Source of the DNA: Branchipolynoe longqiensis
Lineage: Eukaryota; Annelida; Polychaeta; Phyllodocida; Polynoidae
Assembly: GCA_030323885.1 (NCBI GenBank)
Contig: CM059192.1
Location: forward strand, 2,473,934-2,537,933
Reading direction: 5' to 3'
DNA: 64,000 nt
Part shown: in pieces, positions 10,652-20,799 of the stretch
Layout of the letters: every line of letters starts with the position of its first letter
How positions within the stretch are numbered: position 1 is the stretch's first letter
Position numbers and translations under genes: made by a program
The notes under the pieces: model-generated
What the model saw: the letters and a program-made list of their open reading frames with translations, nothing else
Told to the model about the DNA's origin: nothing
The model's database searches: none

Positions 10652-10682
10652 AAATAAAAGAATTGAATTGAATTGAATTGAT
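10652..10682 (+). repeat. GAATT microsatellite, 3' tail of LINE-A
   Basis: Four or five GAATT units end the LINE-A 3' UTR. Short tandem tails in place of poly(A) are normal for CR1/L2-like elements and set the 3' boundary of the element. Confidence 0.7.
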
Positions 10683-10689
10683 AGAAGGG

Positions 10690-10905
10690 AACATTGAGTC
10701 AATTTCATAGAACTCGTTACTGCAGAAGTCTATGGTGTTACTTTTGGCGTGCTTGCCAAAATTAATTTTCTGTTTACACTTCAAATATCTCAAAAGTTAC
10801 CCATTTAAAATAAGTTACTTCAAACTAAAGTAAGGTTTATAATAATCACCAATCTAATATATTTATCTCAGAAACTCAAAACCATCGGACCATGCAACTT
10901 TAATT
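10690..10905. repeat. MITE-A partial copy
   Basis: Contains the interior words of MITE-A (GTTACTGCAGAAGTCTATGG, CAAATATCTCAAAAGTTA, AAAACCATCGGACCATGCAA), but the left terminal repeat is lost. The right end GGACCATGCAACTTTAA is next to the 33 bp tandem array. Confidence 0.65.
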
Positions 10906-11218
10906 AGATGTAGTTGTTTTACACAAAACAGCTATAGAATGTGGCTGTTTTGCACAATATATTAATTAGATTAGCTGTTTTACACAATATATTAATTAGA
11001 TTAGCTGTTTTACACAAAACGGTAATAGAATGTGGCTGTTTTACTCAATATATTAATTATATGTAGCTGTTTTACACAAAACAGTAATAGAATGTGGCTG
11101 TTTTACACAATATATTAATTAGATGTAGCTGTTTTATACAATATATTAATTAGGTGTAGCTGTTTTACACAATATATTAATTAGATGTACCTGTTTTACA
11201 CAATATACTAATAGAATG
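10905..11218. repeat. Tandem repeat, ~33 bp unit, about 9 copies
   Basis: Alternating units of GCTGTTTTACACAATATATT-AATTAGATGTA and GCTGTTTTACACAAAACAGT-AATAGAATGTG type. The two variants interleave, suggesting a higher-order dimer that later lost regularity. The array starts at the end of a MITE-A copy. Confidence 0.85.
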
Positions 11219-11358
11219 GGATTCCTCTGCTGTTTCCATTAGGTGGCGCGACTGAAGCTAAGGGACTCATGATATGCTATTTCATCGTTGAATTTGAAAG
11301 CATGGCTTGTGTTTGGCGACTTTAACACAAATTAGAAAACTTGTGTCACAGAAGACAT

Positions 11359-11681
11359 GGCGTTCTCTGTGGCGGAGTGGTTAGAGTGTTTGACTTTTTT
11401 CTAGGTCAGAGAGGGTCGGCGGTTCGATTCCCAGTGCCCCCAGCTCTGCCAATTTGGATTTCCACCGCTGTGTATAACTTACAGCGTCATCAAAGGCCGG
11501 TTGATCTCATACCATGTCAGTGTGGTGTGGGAGGTTAAAAATCCCTTGGGTCGGTAAAAGTGTAGGCTCGGGCTTTCTATCGACCAGCAGTGGAATGAGG
11601 AAGACCAGTCGTCTATGACTGAAATTTCCCATGCTTAAACAACTAATGGACCAAAAAAAAAAGAAGAAAAAAAAAAAGAAG
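11359..11681 (+). mobile_element. SINE-1, tRNA-derived, full length
   Basis: The tRNA-Leu/Ser-like head has box A TGGCGGAGTGG and box B GGTTCGATTCC, the internal pol III promoter. The body runs through TTACAGCGTCATCAAAGGCC and GGTCGGTAAAAGTGTAGGCT. The tail is GACTGAAATTTCCC then AACTAATGGACC and an A-rich run. In this copy the stem after GGTCAGA lacks the CTCCTAATCTG segment seen in other copies. Confidence 0.85.
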
Positions 11682-11869
11682 TACAACAAACAATTTCCGT
11701 CAACTTAGTTCAAGATACCTTGTAAACACGGTAGACTTGTTAAAATCTTAACGAGTCCTGAATTAGTTGTGACTTTGATGGTGCAGCTTGTTCTCGGAGT
11801 TTCACAGGCAACACATGAGCTACACCAAGAGGAGCCCAGAATTATTTGAGTTGAGTTGACTTTTATTTA

Positions 11870-12207
11870 AAGCTGCATAGTCCGATGAAAATATCAAATT
11901 TTCAAAACCAAAACATTTATCTAAATTTGATCCTACATACTGGCACACTTATTAAACGTTTGTCGCCACATAGAAGGGAATATGGAGGCAACTTAATAGA
12001 ACCTGTTACTGCAGAAGGCTGTGGTGTCAAGAGTTTTGGCATATATCTGCCAAAATCAATTTGACATGCTTGCACCTAAAATATCTCAAAAGTTAGCCAT
12101 TTAAAATAAGTTACTTCAAGCTAAAGTAGGGTACATTGTAACAATCAACCTAACATATTTATCTCGGAAAATGTAAAAAAACTCAAAACCCATCAGACTA
12201 TGCAACT
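11870..12207. mobile_element. MITE-A, full copy, TTA target duplication
   Basis: 338 bp with TIRs AAGCTGCATAGTCCGATG and CATCAGACTATGCAACTT, flanked by TTA on both sides (11867-11869, 12208-12210). The interior has the family words TACTGGCACACTTATTAAAC, GAACCTGTTACTGCAGAAGG and AAATATCTCAAAAGTTAGCC. No coding capacity. The 3-bp TTA duplication is what PIF/Harbinger-type transposases produce. Confidence 0.8.
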
Positions 12208-12400
12208 TTAACCAAGTCAACTCAAATAACTTGAAATGTTGGTATGTTCTTCCTGTATGAGTTTTGCAGTAAACATTCTATCACAAGAGAATTGGAGATT
12301 TATTAGATAGATAGATTGTGCGTGGTCTCTCTTCATGGTGCAACCTATTGGCTAATGTAGGGATACGTCGGTGTGGAAAGCCTTTATCAACCCAGCGCAC

Positions 12401-12720
12401 CGGACGTGGTTGCCGAATAGCTAGAGCGCACACCTTCCATGCATGAGATCGGAACTTCGAATCCCGGTCGAGTCAAACCAATGACTTACAAATTTGATAC
12501 TTGTCGCTTCCTAGCTTGGTGCTCGGCATTAATAGGATAGGGCAAGGACTGGTTGGCTCAGTGTCAGGATAATGTGACTGAGTGGGATATCGGGCCAGGG
12601 TGCTTGCTGGCAGCTTGATTTCCCAGTGGGGCAGCACTATAAATTTGCCATGAGTGTGCACTGTCACAAGTCGGTACCCATCCTGATAGGAACCTTAGAT
12701 GTTGCCAGGACGAAAAATTC
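12401..12720 (+). mobile_element. SINE-2, tRNA-derived, sense copy
   Basis: The head resembles a tRNA (GGTTGCCGAATAGCTAGAGC, then an imperfect box B CTTCGAATCCC). It then follows the SINE-2 body: GATACTTGTCGCTTCCTAGC, TGGTTGGCTCAGTGTCAGGA, CAGTGGGGCAGCACTATAAA. The 3' end is CTTAGATGTTGCCAGGACG. No poly(A); the tail is weak. Confidence 0.8.
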
Positions 12721-13139
12721 CAACCATCAACCGATTGTATATGGAGGCCTCACTGTTAGACTGCTTCACTCACTAGATGCCGCCTTGCTCTGCGAAAAAG
12801 GAAAAAAAGATTATTGTAGATGTAGATGCAGACCCTTCGCTGTTCCTGTGACAGTACTGCTGAACAACCAATTAGAACAATTGTCCGAAGGATGGATTAT
12901 GGAAATTACTACATGATTTTACAAACTAATGCGCAAAATATTTAGTTCAAATGTTTATAAATCATCGCCCGCTATGTTTGGAGCGAAGAATTGATTAAAT
13001 CATGCAGATTAAGAGGTTTTAAAAGTAATCGAGAGCATCAATAACCACCATTTTGGGTTTTTACATTCTCTTCCAATTTCTCAACTCTATGCCAATATAG
13101 AATATAGATAACATTGTGTAAAATATTCCGATAAAACGC

Positions 13140-14290
13140 ATTGGTGGGGGAATGCAAATGGTCTATTATGGTAAAAGGTATATAGGTTTGTTGGTCAGAT
13201 AGTGTGAAAGAGGCACTAGGAGATAGTGTGTAAGGGGCACTTAGAGCTCTACTCACTACCCCTCCCCCCTCTGTTATACCCCTGTCACACTACCACGTAA
13301 CGAACCAACGTGAGCCTAACGTGGTAATTTTTCGTCATTACGTTGAGGTACGTTGGGTTACGTCATGATGACATCAGAATGACGTTAGAATAACGTCGAG
13401 TTACATCACATTACGTCGTGGTACGTCGAGTTATGTCAATGTTTTGGACATGTTCAAAACTTTCGACATAGCTTGAACGTAAGGGTTTACGTTCGCCGTA
13501 CGTTCTGTTCACGTTCAATGAACGTCAATGACGTTAAATGGAAGTTATTAAAACGTTAGTCACTACGTTCAACTACTTTGCACTACGTTGACCCACATTA
13601 AACCCGGTGGAAACGTCCACGCAGTGTGATGGGAACGTCAGGATAACATCAGGATAACATCAGGATAACGTCATGATAACATCAGGAGAATGTCAGGAGA
13701 ACGTACGTTCAACGTTTCGCCATCAGGTAACGTCGTTCTGGCGATGGAATAACGTTCATAACGTTCCGTGAACGTAATGAAGTTGACCTCTCTCGTTGAA
13801 TGACGGTATCACTACGCTTTACCGACGTTACGATCTCGTCCACTATGCTGCATCCACGTTCAACTTGTGCCCAAATTTGCATACTATGCCGAGAAGTTCA
13901 ACGTTCTTCACGTTCTCCCTATGTTGACGTCATTACGTCGTAGTCTGACAGGGCCTTTAGTCATGATCACCACACACTCAGCTCAGAGCAGGTGGTGGCC
14001 AAGCAGCCATAGCGCATAGTGGTGGTGGGCAGAGCACTGTAGCCATGGGAAGCCAGGAATGTTTGATGTTCATTCGTGGAGCTTGAGATGTTTGATTCTC
14101 ATTGGAGAATAAGGTCAGGTGGTATGCCATACTAGATTCATGTACCATTATAAATAATAAACCTGAGGGCTTGGCTCTCTCTCTACTTTCACTCTTTATA
14201 CTCTTCCTTTCTCTTCATGCCTGTATTGATTTCATTATAGCCTGTCTACACAACCACAGATTCCAGCCGTGGACTTTACAATTGCACACT
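13140..14290 (+). mobile_element. Diverged LTR related to 8404-8880, split by a MITE
   Basis: Both sides of the MITE at 13277-13956 match the LTR at 8404-8880. The left part shares GGGGCACTTAGAGCTCTACTC-like G/C-rich words. The right part (13957-14282) shares GAGCACTGTAGCCA, a TATA-like AAATAATAAACC, CTCTACTTTCACTCTT, CCTGTATTGATTTC and TGGACTTTACA. After 14282 comes TGGAACCAGCGACTCC, again in primer-binding-site position. No gag or pol follows. The left boundary is approximate. Confidence 0.5.
13277..13956. mobile_element. Self-similar TTA-MITE with ACGT-rich interior
   Basis: 680 bp flanked by TTA (13274-13276 and 13957-13959). The ends are TACCCCTGTCACACTAC and GTAGTCTGACAGGGCCT. The interior is built from permuted short words such as ACGTCAGGATAACGTC, TACGTTGAC and AACGTTC, with ACGT tetramers far above the surroundings. 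No ORF beyond shadows. It sits in the diverged LTR. Confidence 0.8.
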
Positions 14291-14643
14291 GGAACCAGCG
14301 ACTCCACAACTTGATTCATACAAAGGCAGTTTTTGCTCGGATTTAGACTAGGTTGTCACCCACCCTACTGTGGGTGGATCTTTCATCTAACTCACATTAT
14401 GCCCTGACTAAATGTAAAGAAATTCTTTATTCAAAGCCTTATTCCAGTTGGATTATTTCTTTCAGGAAAAAGGAGCTTTGCAAAACAATGTTGCGTTGAA
14501 ATATTCAGAGTAGAGATGATGAGATGGTAGAACAACGCTAGCCGTCAAGATTGACAGAGATTATGGGGTTCTAGGGTGTGTCGCTTGTCTTGATGATACT
14601 TCATAGCACTGTTTGTCATACCTGGCATTATGGAAACATTTAA
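14291..14643. other. No gene or clear repeat seen
   Basis: About 350 bp between the LTR relative and a hAT-like MITE. Contains a small inverted repeat CACCCACCCTACTGTGGGTG near 14358. No ORF with support. Confidence 0.4.
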
Positions 14644-15056
14644 CAGGGTTCCTGAACATATCAGCCAATCACATTCAAGACCTCTTTAAGACCTTTTAAT
14701 ACCAATTTTCATACAATTTAAGACCTATTTTCATTGCAAATGTAACATGCATATTTAATTAAATATTAACAGAAATGAGTGAGGTGATGCAATCTATGGA
14801 TCTCTATGTGGACGATCACTTCGCTGGCCAGTCTAGTCTGTGATATAACGGGTCTGCTACAGGCGTGCAGAATTGATTTTTTATTTGAAGATTTACAGGT
14901 GAGAAGCCACATATATCGAGCAATATAATAGTGGCCAAATCCAATTTAATACCTTTTTAATACCTTTCATAGAAAAGTGACCATATTTAAGACTTTTCAA
15001 CGCCTTGAAAATTGACTCATCAATTTAAGACTTTTTAAGGATCCGCGGGAACCCTG
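14644..15056. mobile_element. MITE with CAGGGTTCC termini, hAT-like
   Basis: Ends CAGGGTTCCTG and GCGGGAACCCTG form TIRs, and the interior repeats forms of TTTAAGACCTTTTTAATACC toward both ends. The pattern CAGGGTTCC plus TTTAAGACTTTTTAAGG is common in animal hAT MITEs. The flanks ACATTTAA and TTTAAGCT are A/T-rich but do not form a clear 8-bp duplication. Confidence 0.65.
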
Positions 15057-15342
15057 TTTAAGCTAAACAATATAGGACTTGCAAAGAAGATGAGCTGTTA
15101 GCTTAATCATGTCTTGGGGGATTCTTGCCTGCACGTTTTTGATGGCACATAAATGTGTTTTCATTCCATTGTTTGGAGCCTTCAGTATTTGTATTAAGGA
15201 AAGAGGTTGCTTGTGGTTAGTTTTGGATTTGGGGTTATGTCTGTCAATGGTACAGATAAATAATCTTGATGCACAAACTGAAAAGCTGACTAAAGGAAGT
15301 CAGAAAATTTGACAAAACGGTCTCTGCTGGGTAAATGTGATT

Positions 15343-15538
15343 AACTGGTAAGTCATGGGAATCGAACCTCCGGATTCGAAATCTGGCCAAGTCAAACCAA
15401 AGACTTAAAAATGTATCCTTGTCGTTACCTAGCCTGGGTTTCGTAGCCAGTAGGATATGGCAAGGAGTAGTGGAATTAGGAAGATTAATTGTCTGCGAGT
15501 GAAATGTCCCCTGCTTAAACAACTAATACAGCAACAAT
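15343..15538 (+). mobile_element. Chimeric SINE: SINE-2-type head region, SINE-1 tail
   Basis: Begins with a box-B-like GGGAATCGAACCTCC and the SINE-2 words CAAGTCAAACCAAAGACTT and CTTGTCGTTACCTAGCC. It then switches to the SINE-1 tail GTGGAATTAGGAAGA and GTGAAATGTCCCCTGC with TTAAACAACTAAT. A partial second copy follows at 15560-15660 (GCAGTGAAATGAGGAAGACC, GATTGAAACTTCCCC). Confidence 0.65.
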
Positions 15539-15699
15539 TATTAAATCACTGACTTCAACATTTATACTTTACACTCAGCATTACTGGGACGAAGCAAGGA
15601 GCAGTGAAATGAGGAAGACCAAGTTTCTGTGATTGAAACTTCCCCTCCTTAATCAATGAATATACTAACACATTCTAGGACCTGCTTCTGAATATAAAG

Positions 15700-15960
15700 C
15701 TAAATAAGTATATGCTGCATACACAATTATACGAGTATAATAAGACCGGAAGCTTCCATCTGCTCCTCAGCCCTAACTCCTCCGTCAGTCATCGACCCTT
15801 GGAGCCTTGATCTAGTCATCTACTGTTCCAGTCTACTCATCCTCAGACCCGTTGGGGGGCGCCACCCGTCTGTGCACGCACCACTGCCCCCCCCCCCCCC
15901 GCCCCCCACACTCACTGTACCCTGAGATTACAGCTGTTACCTACTACCATGTCTTGTGTT
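15700..15960. repeat. LINE-B-adjacent repeat and C-rich run
   Basis: 15700-15788 matches 17240-17320 (CACAATTATACGAGTATAAT, CTGCTCCTCAGCCCTAACTC). It is followed by a GC-rich stretch with a C-run at about 15885-15906. The shared block lies just outside the LINE-B RT remnant at 17236, so it may be part of that insertion or its own repeat. Confidence 0.5.
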
Positions 15961-16007
15961 TTTCTTTATTATGTAGGACAACTATTATATCAAAATAAGA
16001 AACTTAC

Positions 16008-19000
16008 CTCCATCCTCCTCCTCTTGATAGAACTTGGCCCTGATGAGATAAATGCCACCACAGATTAACCCTCCTGCCAGGAAAATGTAGGCGATGCCCA
16101 TTGTGCCATGGATAGGTCTGAATCGTCAACGACACAACAATTAACAATTAACAATCGGCGTTCTCTGTGGCAGAGTGGTTAGAGTGTCTGACTTTTTTCT
16201 AGGTCAGACTCCTAATCTGAGGGTCGGCGGTTCGATTCCCTGTGCCCCCAACTCTACTAATTTGGATTTCCACTGCTGTGTATAACTTACAGCATCATCA
16301 AAGGCCGGTTGCTCTCATACCATGTCTATGTGGTGTGGGAGGTTAAAAATCCCTTGGGTCGGTAAAAGTGTAGGCTCGGGCTTTCTATCGACCAGCAGTG
16401 GAATGAGGAAGACCAGTCGTCTATTGGTAAAGTATTTATTCATCTGAATATGACATTTGTCAGCGCCGGAGCACTGGTCTTCCGGCCATCTTACTATCGG
16501 AATTGACATTTTAAATAATCTAAGTTTGATCAGTGCTGTATTAGTCACAGCACCGATCGTGTAGAATTAAGGGAGTGGCTCCTGCTGTATAATGTACAGC
16601 ACCAGTCACTGCGGTTCATACAAAAATGGGGAGCAGCACCGAGTAGAAGGTGTATACTCGGGGCGACTCAAACAATCGTTGTGGGTTACATTTTTCTCTT
16701 ATAAAACAAGCTAAGTTTATAGTTGTCAAGGCATTTTGTCTGTCTTATGTAATGTTCAATGTGTTTAAACAGATTGATAGTTGTGTAGGATGTTCGGTGT
16801 GTTGTTGGTTTGTTCATGATGGTTAAGGGTGGTGGCAGGGAAGGGGGGGCCCATTGGGGTGGGTGGCAGGGGGGAAAAACCCACAGGAGAGCAAGCGAGG
16901 ACGCGGGGGGCAGGAGCTCAGGGCTTTGCTAGTAATTACTACAGTAGTCATTCAAGGGCCTGAATAACCAGGTGGGCTTTATATGCATTTTTGAAGGCTA
17001 GTATTGTTTCTGTTTCTCTAACTCTGATAGGGAGGTCATTCCACATGACACTACCTTTGTAAATTGGTGCTCCCTTATATTTATTTGTTGAGGGGTGTGG
17101 TACATTGAGCAGGGTGGAGGCTCCTCTTCTTGTTATTCTATTTGTGCGGTCAATGAATTTTTCATCTTTTGCACGTTTGTGCATTAGTGCCATCAGGTGT
17201 AGGTCCCTTCGCTCTGAGAGAGTATCCAATTTTGCTTTTGCTAAGTATATGCTGTATACACAATTATACGAGTATAATAAGACAGGAAACTTTCATCTGC
17301 TCCTCAGCCCTAACTCCTCCGTCTATGACTGAAATTTCCCCTGCTTAAACAACTAATGGACCAAAAATAAATAAATACATGCCATGGTTGGTTGGTTGTT
17401 GTTTTACATCCTAGCAACATCTAAGGTCATAACATACTCCGTCATGATATGACCTTAGATGTTGCTAGGATGTAAAGCAACAACAAACCAACAAACAAAT
17501 CTAAGGTCATATCATATTGTGAAAGTGCACGCTCATGGCAACTTAATACGTTTGCACTGTTTTTTTGTGTTTTTCTTTGGTAAAGTATTTATTCATCTGC
17601 ATATGACATTTGTCAGCGCCGGAGCACTGGTCTTCGGGCCATCTTACTATTGGAATTGACAGTCTAAATAATCTAAGTTTGGTCAGTGCTGTATTAGTCA
17701 CAGCACTGTTTGTTTTTGTTTGTTTGTTGTTTTACATCATAGCAACATCTAAGGTCATATCAGGACAGGTACCGACTTGTGACAGTGCGCACTCATGGCG
17801 GCTTTATAGTGCTGCCCCACTGGAAAACCAGGCCACCAGCACCATGACCTGATATCCCACTCAGTCACATTATCCTGACACTGAGCCAACCAGTCCTTGC
17901 CCTATCCTAATAATGCCAAGAGCCTAGCTAGGAAGTGACAAGTATCAATTTTAAAGTCATTGGTTTGACTCGACCAGGGTTCGAACCCACGATCCCATGG
18001 TCTACCAACACAGGAGACGGACGCTCTAACTCATTCGGCCATCCCGTCTGGTCTCATTTGCTCTGTTATTTTACTCATCATCATCATCATTTCAATAGCT
18101 ACGAGGGTTTTTGGGACACCACAGATGACTAATGCCTAGGTCACAAATGCTGCGGGCGCCGTACGGTGCTGCGGTCTGCGGCGTGTCTTGCGGTTTATGC
18201 AAATATTATGGTATTGTGGTCTGCGGTTGATCTATTCACAAATCGTCCGGTCACCGCAAGGTGCCTTGGGGTTTGTGTTTACTTTATGCATGTATTTAAT
18301 ATATAAAAACGTAACTTTCTTAATATTGATCACACAAACATGCATATGGATATTCATTGAAATTTAAAAAAGGTGACCATACGGTGTTGTGGCATTCTTG
18401 CAGACTGCGGCATTGTGATTTTGCGAAGTTAAGATAACTTCAACTTAAAATTTTTTTTTAATTTGCAGCGAGCCAAAAACTGTACTGTCACTGTATGGTG
18501 ATCGCAACCCACCGTACGGTCTGGCCCATGCGGCGACTTACGGCCGCCGCAAGGCATTTGTGACCGAGGTATTTGCATGCTGTTTTCCAGGAGAAGTCTA
18601 TATATAGTCACTTCACTGTGCAATTGTTTTACTACTGCATAGTGATCACCATAACTTGCATCACAATTGACGATGCGAAACAGAACACAATGTTCATCGA
18701 TAAGACATGGACAAGTTGACTTCGTGTCTGAATATGGCAACATGGGGTCAGTGTAGGCCTATGGGTCAGTGGTATGAGTATGGGTATGTGATAGGCCTAC
18801 GGTATCTCCTTAGGGGACAAAAGCTCCTAATATTTACATTGCTAGGAGGAAAATGTCCACTCAATTAACCTGTTGACATGGTTATACTTACTTGGTGCCT
18901 CGTGAAACTATGTTGACGCCATATTTGAAAAGTGGGATGCCAAAGCTCCAGACGAACGCCATCAAAAAGATGGTTATCAAGAGAACGGCTATGAATATGA

Positions 19001-19037
19001 TGGTCTTCATCCGTTTATTGTCATCACCCTTTGCCAT
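16008..19037 (-). CDS. Small two-TM protein, gene 1 (spliced, minus strand)
   Basis: Two coding exons: 19037-18892 (ATG at 19037, donor GTAAGT at 18891) and 16117-16008 (acceptor CAG just before 16117, donor GTAAGTTT at 16007). An acceptor CTTGCAG lies 18 bases before the ATG (exon begins at 19055), so a 5' UTR exon is further upstream. The first 85 residues give a Lys/Asp-rich N-terminus, TM segment 1 at about 11-33 (ending MAFVWSF), a short loop with KPIHGTMG at 49-56, TM segment 2 at about 55-75, and an acidic tail YQEEEDG. Both coding introns of this gene and gene 2 are phase 2 at the same residue. A third coding exon is implied by the strong donor but was not found; reading through would stop 6 codons later. 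I do not recognise the family. SINE-1 and LINE-B sit in the intron. Confidence 0.75.
16157..16423 (+). mobile_element. SINE-1 split by LINE-B insertion (left part)
   Basis: Box A TGGCAGAGTGG, the full arm CAGACTCCTAATCTGAGGG and box B GGTTCGATTCC, then the SINE-1 body to GAAGACCAGTCGTCTA. The remaining tail, TATGACTGAAATTTCCCC to AACTAATGGACC, is at 17322-17371. The CGTCTA at the break is repeated on both sides, so LINE-B inserted with a target duplication of at least six bases. Confidence 0.8.
16424..17320 (-). mobile_element. LINE-B: 5'-truncated LINE 3' end with RT C-terminus
   Basis: Read on the minus strand: a C-terminal ORF2 remnant (17229-16948, 93 codons) with SERRDLHLMALMHKRAKDE, GAPIYKGSVMWNDLPIRVRE and a stop. 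It is followed by a ~520 bp 3' UTR ending in the hairpin block GGCCGGAAGACCAGTGCTCC and GGCGCTGACAAATG. WNDLPxRVR is the usual end of CR1/L2-like ORF2. A G-rich stretch with a potential for quadruplex structure lies at 16820-16920 within the 3' UTR. Related to LINE-C by both protein end and 3' hairpin. Confidence 0.8.
17393..17512. repeat. Two SINE-2 tails in inverted orientation
   Basis: TTACATCCTAGCAACATCTA followed about 50 bp later by TAGATGTTGCTAGGATGTAA: the extreme 3' ends of SINE-2 facing each other. No tRNA heads are attached. They could form a hairpin in RNA. Confidence 0.7.
17578..17703 (-). mobile_element. LINE-B 3' end, very short copy
   Basis: About 125 bp of LINE-B 3' UTR in minus orientation, from CAGTGCTGTGACTAATACAG to the end block with GGCCCGAAGACCAGTGCTCC and GGCGCTGACAAATGTC. 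It abuts a SINE-2 at 17707. Confidence 0.75.
17707..18054 (-). mobile_element. SINE-2, antisense, full length
   Basis: In minus orientation: tRNA head GACGGGATGGCCGAATGAG with box B GGGTTCGAACCC; the body GGTTTGACT region; CAAGGACTGGTTGGCTCAGT; CAGTGGGGCAGCACTATAAA; and 3' end CCTTAGATGTTGCTATGATG with AAACAACAAAC units. Used as the reference copy for the family. The polymerase III boxes are intact. Confidence 0.85.
18133..18571. mobile_element. Self-similar MITE with CGTACGG/TGCGG words
   Basis: Ends TGCCTAGGTCACAAATGC and GCATTTGTGACCGAGGTA are inverted repeats. Inside, CCGTACGGTGCTGCGG, TCTGCGG, CGCAAG and their complements recur toward both ends. The left flank is TAA; the right flank is TTT, so the target duplication is not clean. 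No ORF. Same general type as 13277-13956. Confidence 0.7.
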
Positions 19038-19116
19038 CGTCACTCAGAGGAGAATCTGCAAGCGGAGTAATGGCGGAATTCAACAGTTACTCAAAATAAC
19101 ACAGTACGTCTCTTTA

Positions 19117-20108
19117 ATACCCCTGTCACACTACGATGTAACGCAGTAGCGTAATCCGACGTAGGTGAAATTTGGCCATTACATTGAGATATGTCGAGAT
19201 ACGTTACTCATTCATTAAGCCTACATCGAGATATGTCGAGATACATCGAGTTACATGGAGATACGGTGCCACACGTCAAGGTTTTGGACATACCCAAAAC
19301 TTTTGATGTAGCTCGACGTAAGGCCGTTACGTTGGGCTCATGTTAGGCTTACGTCGAGATACATTAGACGTTCATTAGAGCTATGTCGGTCTACGTTGAG
19401 CTACATCGACTTACGGTAGACTGACGGAGAGTGTGGAGGAACGTGCAGCCCGCACGCTGACAATGTGGTGTTACCGTATCTTGACGTAGGTCTAACGTGT
19501 CTCTGACGCGTGTCTAACATTATTAGTCTAACGTAAGTCCAACGGGTCTTGACATATTCGACATAGTTGATGAATGGCTGGCACACGCATAACTTATGTA
19601 ACATGCGCCAATGTTCTTCAAACATAAGCGAATGTGCTGTGAACGTGGTGTGAATGCTTTGCCTTCGAGTATATAAAGGCATCCGTTACACTCACGTCGA
19701 GCGCGTTGAGCGCTCGCTGTCCTTACGCTGAGCACGCTGGCCTGTCATTAGACTGATGCTGCTCACTTGCGGGCCCTGACGTCCACTCACATTACAAATT
19801 ACTCCAGAGTCACACGTAGCTACGTTTGGGTGGGCGTAATTACGCGAGTCCTATGCTAATCCGATGCTAGGGTTTCACTAGGATGACGCCACGCGTGCTG
19901 GAGGCTCGTTAGCCTTACGTTGGGCCATTTTCTTTTTTTCACGTTACAACTACATTAGACCAACATTTCGCATACATCCACTACGTTTCACTGATGTCCA
20001 ATTTTGCCCTGAAACACCAAGAATTTTGACGTATCTCGATGTAAAAAAAGTGATTTTTACGTTGCCCACTCGCTGGTCTGTTATGTCATAAGTGTGACAG
20101 GGGTGTAT
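19117..20108. mobile_element. Self-similar MITE with TACGTCGAG words, ~990 bp
   Basis: Ends ATACCCCTGTCACACTA and AGTGTGACAGGGGTGTAT are inverted repeats. The interior is made of permuted words such as ACGTCGAGATACATCGAG and TACGTTGAGC, with very high ACGT content. The left flank is TTA; the right flank is CAG, so the duplication is lost on one side. The short ORFs it contains are by-products of the repeats. Confidence 0.8.
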
Positions 20109-20311
20109 CAGAATATGCGCAGTCAGGTAAAAACTACCAATGATTGATTGATAAAGTTTAACGCTGTGCCAGCAGCCAAGATTCATATTCACACTGAAAA
20201 GGTTGTGTTATCGATTAGTATGATGTCAGTTTTGTTAATCAGATTCACATGCTACATTGAAATTGATATGAAATTTCGCCATGGTCACATGTACCAAGAA
20301 ATTGTACTGAA

Positions 20312-20380
20312 GGGCCGGAAGACCAGTGCTCTGGCGCTGACAAAAGGCATTATTCACTGAATAAAGTACATTATGGTAAA
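20312..20380 (+). repeat. LINE-C-type 3' end fragment
   Basis: GGCCGGAAGACCAGTGCTCT and GGCGCTGACAAAAGGCATTA, then TGAATAAAGTACATTATGG: the terminal ~65 bp of the LINE-B/C family, here nearly alone and matching 56231-56295. Confidence 0.7.
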
Positions 20381-20670
20381 ACAATATATCTGTGTCCAAT
20401 TGTAGCAAAAAAGATCTCTGATACAATTTTAAAGTGGTTAAATTCATATTATATGACAGTAGAATTTCGCTCACAAACCATAGCTAAAATTACAGGAGGG
20501 AAAACCTATTGTTTTTGGGGTGTTTTATTTTATGACTTTCATAAGGATACTACCTCTCGAACTCTGACCTTGTATTTTGCTCAAGGTCAGTTCGACATCC
20601 TGTACATGTGACCCACATTGGGGGAAAGGTAGCTTCATGTGGCGATTCTGCACCGAGGAAATCTTGTTAA

Positions 20671-20799
20671 ATGGAGAAGGGTAAACAGCGAAGAAAGAAG
20701 GAGATCCAGCGAGCTCGTGCATGGCGACTGGGTCGCCTTAACGAGTTAGTTCTTACTTCAATCACATTCCTTCAATCACATATACCGAGATCAAATTAG
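20671..20799 (+). CDS. Short basic ORF, hypothetical
   Basis: A 42-codon frame starting MEKGKQRRKKEIQRARAWRL, with a basic, helix-prone N-terminus. The preceding sequence gives no TATA or acceptor that decides the start. It could be the first coding exon of a gene, but no strong donor follows. Function is unknown and reality is doubtful. Confidence 0.2.
   Translation: MEKGKQRRKKEIQRARAWRLGRLNELVLTSITFLQSHIPRSN

Larger units (their letters stand above)
1430..10682 (+). mobile_element. LINE-A: CR1-type non-LTR retrotransposon, long but broken, with nested insertions
   Basis: In order: a leader (about 1430-2555), ORF1 (2556-5372), an inter-ORF gap (5373-6199), and ORF2 with endonuclease, reverse transcriptase and C-terminal region (6200-10233). 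A short 3' UTR ends in a GAATT microsatellite (10652-10682), the usual kind of 3' end for CR1/L2-like elements. ORF1 with PHD and SGNH esterase domains is characteristic of CR1. It carries frameshifts, a deletion inside the RT, a pyrimidine-rich insert in ORF1 (2684-2946), an LTR fragment in the RT (8404-9115) and a LINE-B 3' end (9408-9806). The exact 5' end is uncertain because the palindrome at 635-1421 abuts it. Confidence 0.85.

Noticed and set aside
11363..11440. True tRNA-Leu gene
   Set aside because: Pol III boxes are present, but the cloverleaf is incomplete and the same head recurs in other copies attached to SINE bodies.
13038..13256. 72-codon minus-strand frame
   Set aside because: Lies over the LTR-like repeat and shows no conserved motif.
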